A stretch of 64,000 nt of DNA from assembly GCF_050485565.1 (NCBI RefSeq), contig NZ_JBJHBQ010000001.1:1-64000 (forward strand), in the 5' to 3' direction. The number at the start of each line of letters is the position of its first letter. The stretch's first letter is position 1. Shown here in pieces: positions 59,101 through 64,000 of the stretch. The notes below the pieces were generated by a model that saw only the letters and a list, made by a program, of their open reading frames with translations, did no database searches and was not told the origin of the DNA. The DNA is from Glycocaulis sp050485565 (GTDB lineage: Bacteria; Pseudomonadota; Alphaproteobacteria; Caulobacterales; Maricaulaceae). A program made the position numbers and the translations under genes.

Positions 59101-59451
59101 CTAAATCCCCAATTCGGCCTGCACAGCCTTCGTCCAGCCGACATGCACGCCGCCGCCGGTAACGATCACCGGGCGCTTTATCAGTGTGCGGTGTTCATCG
59201 AGCAGGCTGGCGAGTTTGCCCGCATCATCAGCCCTCGCCTTGTCGGCGTCAGAGAGCTTGCGCCAGGTCATGGAGGCGCGATTGATGATCTTCGCCTCGC
59301 CCACAGCCTTGATCCAGCCAGGGATCAGTCCGCCTACGGAGGGTTCGGCGCGAATGTCAACGAAGGCGGGATTTCTCCCGCCTTCGTTCAACGCGGTCAT
59401 TGCCTTGCGGCAGGTCTCGCAATTTTTCAGTCCGTATACGGTAATGCTCAT
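59101..59451 (-). CDS. ArsC/Spx/MgsR-family protein
   Basis: 116 aa. Thioredoxin-like fold with KNCETCRKAMTAL (CxxC), the family block RASMTWRKLSDADKA and IKRPVIVTGGGVHVGW. Members include arsenate reductases, Spx regulators and YffB-type proteins; the length and CxxC fit the YffB/Spx-like group, and no arsenic genes are nearby. It overlaps the MAPEG gene as ATGA. Confidence 0.88.
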   Translation of the reverse strand: MSITVYGLKNCETCRKAMTALNEGGRNPAFVDIRAEPSVGGLIPGWIKAVGEAKIINRASMTWRKLSDADKARADDAGKLASLLDEHRTLIKRPVIVTGGGVHVGWTKAVQAELGI

Positions 59452-59867
59452 GCGAGAAGGGCTATCACATTGCGGATGGCGATGACAAACAGGCAGAGCG
59501 TGGCCAGCGTGAACAGGCCAAAGCGCAAGGGAATGAAGTTGGTCGTGGACTGCACCAGCGAGTGGACGATGCGAAGGATCACATAGGTCCAGGCAAAGCC
59601 GATATTGATGGCATCGCCGACGCCAACGAGATGGCTGTAGGTGACGAGCGCGTAGAAAATGACCGGCTGTTCGTGCAGATGGTTATAATTGTCCGCAATC
59701 TGACGCACGCTGCGCGGCAGCACGTCCATCTCGGACTTTTCCTTCATGCGTGCCGGGTTGATTTTGGCTTTCTGCATGGCCGGAATGCGCGTGGCATACA
59801 TCCACACCCACATGACCAGCGTCCAGCATACCAGCACCAGCAGCGGCACCATCATGGATTCATACAT
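59448..59867 (-). CDS. MAPEG family membrane protein
   Basis: 139 aa, about four helices. VADNYNHLHEQP-like block (IADNYNHLHEQPVIFYAL), WTYVILRIVHSLVQ and a final LCLFVIAIRNVIALL match the MAPEG family (glutathione- and eicosanoid-linked membrane proteins in eukaryotes; function in bacteria unclear). AGGAG is nine bases before the ATG at 59867. Co-transcribed with the ArsC/Spx-like gene. Confidence 0.88.
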   Translation of the reverse strand: MYESMMVPLLVLVCWTLVMWVWMYATRIPAMQKAKINPARMKEKSEMDVLPRSVRQIADNYNHLHEQPVIFYALVTYSHLVGVGDAINIGFAWTYVILRIVHSLVQSTTNFIPLRFGLFTLATLCLFVIAIRNVIALLA

Positions 59868-59952
59868 GGCTTGATCTCCTCCCGTCCGGGGCGGTTTCCA
59901 CCCCATGGTCAGGAGAGATAAGCGCGACTCTGCCCGGACGGGAAGGGGCGTC

Positions 59953-60131
59953 TTTTTAGTGGTGCTCCGCGCATCCGCGCGTCGCGCCTCGCACGAGCTC
60001 GGGCGCGCGTTCGCGCTTGCGGCGCTGCGCGCCGGGGTGCCAGCCCGGCCCCGTCAGGGGCCGCAAGGCCGACCGGCCGCCCGCGACTTTTCGCGGAACA
60101 CCGCAGCCCGGATGGGCTGCGGCGCTAAAAG
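59953..60131. repeat. Hairpin repeat element, copy D
   Basis: Starts TTTTTAGTGGTGCTCCGCGC, nearly identical for about 50 bases to copy C at 35415, and includes GCGACTTTTCGCGGAAC. It ends GCAGCCC-GGAT-GGGCTGC then GCGCTAAAA, which is roughly the inverse of its TTTTAG start. It fills the gap between the MAPEG gene and the clpB stop. Confidence 0.86.
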
Positions 60132-60137
60132 ACCCCC

Positions 60138-62756
<2,619 letters not shown>

Positions 62757-63115
62757 GCCTTCAGGTCTCCTGAAAAAGGGCAGCGAGACAAGGAGTTGGA
62801 GTTAGACCGCCCTCTTGGAGGCACGGTCCGCCAACCCTGATGACATGCATGTAGGTGTGGCAACGAGACCACACAAGCAGGAGGGAAATAAATTTGGTGG
62901 GGGGGATTGCGCGGGGTGTTGCCATGGGTCCCCGCTCGGGGGCGGGGACCCCGGGTGTGTGGACTTTTCCATAGTTCTGCCGGTTTTACCGATGACCCCT
63001 CCACCGGGGTCCCCCGCCCCGACGGGGGACCCAGAGATCATGGAGCTACGCTGGGCACCGGCTTCAAGCCGGTGAAACGCGAAGGCATGAAACCCGGACG
63101 GGCCAGCATAAAACC
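62757..63115. repeat. Repeat-bearing gap between DUF4167 and clpB
   Basis: 359 bases. Contains GGGTCCCCGC/GCGGGGACCC (62928-62952), GGGTCCCCCG/CGGGGGACCC (63007-63031) and an inverted first hairpin of the CACCGGC repeat (63051-63080). The clpB leader is the 100 bases or so nearest 62756. No gene recognised. Confidence 0.7.
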
Positions 63116-63763
63116 CTAAGCCGCTGCGTCGGCATCTCCGCCGGAGGCGGATTTGAGGGCCGCTTCGGCCTCGGCATCGGCGCGGGTGCGGCGCGGACGG
63201 CGTGTGCGGGCCGGGCGGGGCGCATCGTCACCCGGCTGCTCACTGCCTTGCGATGCGGGCGGGCTGTCACCGCCAGCGGCACCGGGATCGACCATGCGCA
63301 GCGGATCGGGCTGGGCGTTATCAGAGCCTGCATCCTGGCGGTTTTCACCCTCGGCGCGGCGGCTGGGGCGGCGTTCACGGCGGGCACGCGGCTGGCGCTC
63401 GCCATTGCCCTGATTGTCGCTGCGCTCAGCATTATCGCCATCGCCGCCATGGCGCGATTGCTGATGGGTGTTGCGGCTATCGCCATCATCACCGTCATCG
63501 CTGTCGTCATCGCTATTATTGTCGCGCTCTTCGCGGCGCGGCTGGGTCAGTTGCACGATGCGGAAATAGTGCTCGGCGTGCTGATAGTAATTCTCCGCCA
63601 TCACGCGGTCACCGGAGGAGGAGGCATCGCGCGCCAGCTGGAGGTATTTTTCATAGATGTGGGCAGCATTGCCCCGGATTTTCACATCCGGCCCATTGCT
63701 CTCGAAATTGCGATTGCCCTGATTATGACTGGGCTTACGCCCGCGGCCGCGTTGACGCTTCAT
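63116..63763 (-). CDS. DUF4167 family protein
   Basis: 215 aa. The conserved N-terminal block NFESNGPDVKIRGNAAHIY followed by EKYLQLARDASSSGDRVMAE and NYYQHAEHYFRI is DUF4167. The basic first residues (MKRQRGRGRKPSHNQGNRN) and the long disordered Arg/Asp/Gln-rich tail suggest RNA or ribosome contact, but no function is established. It precedes clpB on the same strand, the usual alphaproteobacterial order, where prfA and prmC normally lie just upstream (beyond this window). Confidence 0.9.
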   Translation of the reverse strand: MKRQRGRGRKPSHNQGNRNFESNGPDVKIRGNAAHIYEKYLQLARDASSSGDRVMAENYYQHAEHYFRIVQLTQPRREERDNNSDDDSDDGDDGDSRNTHQQSRHGGDGDNAERSDNQGNGERQPRARRERRPSRRAEGENRQDAGSDNAQPDPLRMVDPGAAGGDSPPASQGSEQPGDDAPRPARTRRPRRTRADAEAEAALKSASGGDADAAA

Positions 63764-64000
63764 ATCGTATTCTGGTCCTCATGCTGTGACCTTGCCGGCG
63801 AAATGTCTGTCTGTTTCGGTCTGACCCTGCGGGCGGATGCGCCAAATCGCGTTGCGCCAAGTCACGAAGCACCGTGCCGGTGGTGCTGCGAGTCTCTGCA
63901 AGATGAGAGCCGGTATTACAGCAGGGTGCGCTTGCCACTTTTCAGTTGTAACTGCCCCGTTCCGGCGCGCAACAACCGCTGTATCGCAATGAGTCTAGAC
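63764..64000. other. Right edge, probable upstream region of DUF4167
   Basis: 237 bases with no gene that can be supported. A 27-codon minus-strand frame ends with TAA at 63916-63918 and could be the C-terminus of a gene entering from the right (prmC would be expected), but its ending residues are not recognisable. Confidence 0.4.

Noticed and set aside
63916..63999. A minus-strand frame of 27 codons at the right edge as the end of prmC.
   Set aside because: The position is plausible but the residues do not show a recognisable PrmC ending.

Overview
The window is high-GC, gene-dense chromosome from an alphaproteobacterium of the Caulobacterales/Maricaulales type. The evidence is a CtrA orthologue (231 aa, ending Ala-Ala), the CtrA antagonist SciP, the phosphotransferase ChpT, a FlbD-type sigma54 activator, and a flgE-sciP-fliF order that I recall from Caulobacter. 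A Maricaulis/Oceanicaulis-like marine prosthecate bacterium is the best guess (inference). No rRNA, tRNA, CRISPR array, transposase gene or prophage was seen.

Layout. 1-12.3 kb: the end of a membrane protein; a pmbA-cysQ-DUF4170-ABC transporter run; two reverse-strand genes (an unknown protein and a tyrosine-phosphatase-like protein); the lipid A operon (DUF374 acyltransferase-waaA-lpxK-lpxL-like), each gene overlapping the next; a convergent DUF2093-M23 pair; an ene-reductase; a MaoC protein. 12.3-30.5 kb: flagellar block, with flgK-flgL on the minus strand and fliK-flgD-flgE, sciP, fliF-fliG-fliH-fliN-flbD-flhA-flhF-flhG and a small membrane protein on the plus strand. 30.5-34.7 kb: an AT-rich lipoprotein gene, then a divergent iron/heme pair (DUF6607 and a TonB-dependent heme receptor) around a Fur-box-like palindrome. 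34.7-39.1 kb: repeats, fliI-fliJ, ctrA and a TPR protein. 39.1-44.7 kb: cheA-cheW-cheY-cheB-cheR. 44.8-51.4 kb: an AraC regulator divergent from a trimeric autotransporter adhesin, then chpT, a small membrane protein and a periplasmic M23 peptidase. 51.4-64 kb: housekeeping genes lysC, ptsP, a RodZ-like gene, ubiG, ispG, a Spx/ArsC-like gene, a MAPEG gene, clpB and DUF4167.

How it fits together. CckA-ChpT-CtrA phosphorelay parts and the inhibitor SciP sit beside the class II flagellar genes that CtrA is known to drive. CtrA-like half-site pairs lie before sciP and fliF. A tight cluster of GANTC (CcrM methylation) sites lies before ctrA. The chemotaxis operon and the polar-placement genes flhF/flhG complete a motility and cell-cycle region.

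The most unusual content is non-coding. There is a family of 150-260 bp hairpin elements with TTTTAG/CTAAAA-like ends, two of which bracket sciP. A roughly 270 bp inverted-repeat element supplies the last codons and stop of lysC. There are several families of short palindromes, and an operator-like direct-repeat pair between the AraC regulator and the adhesin.
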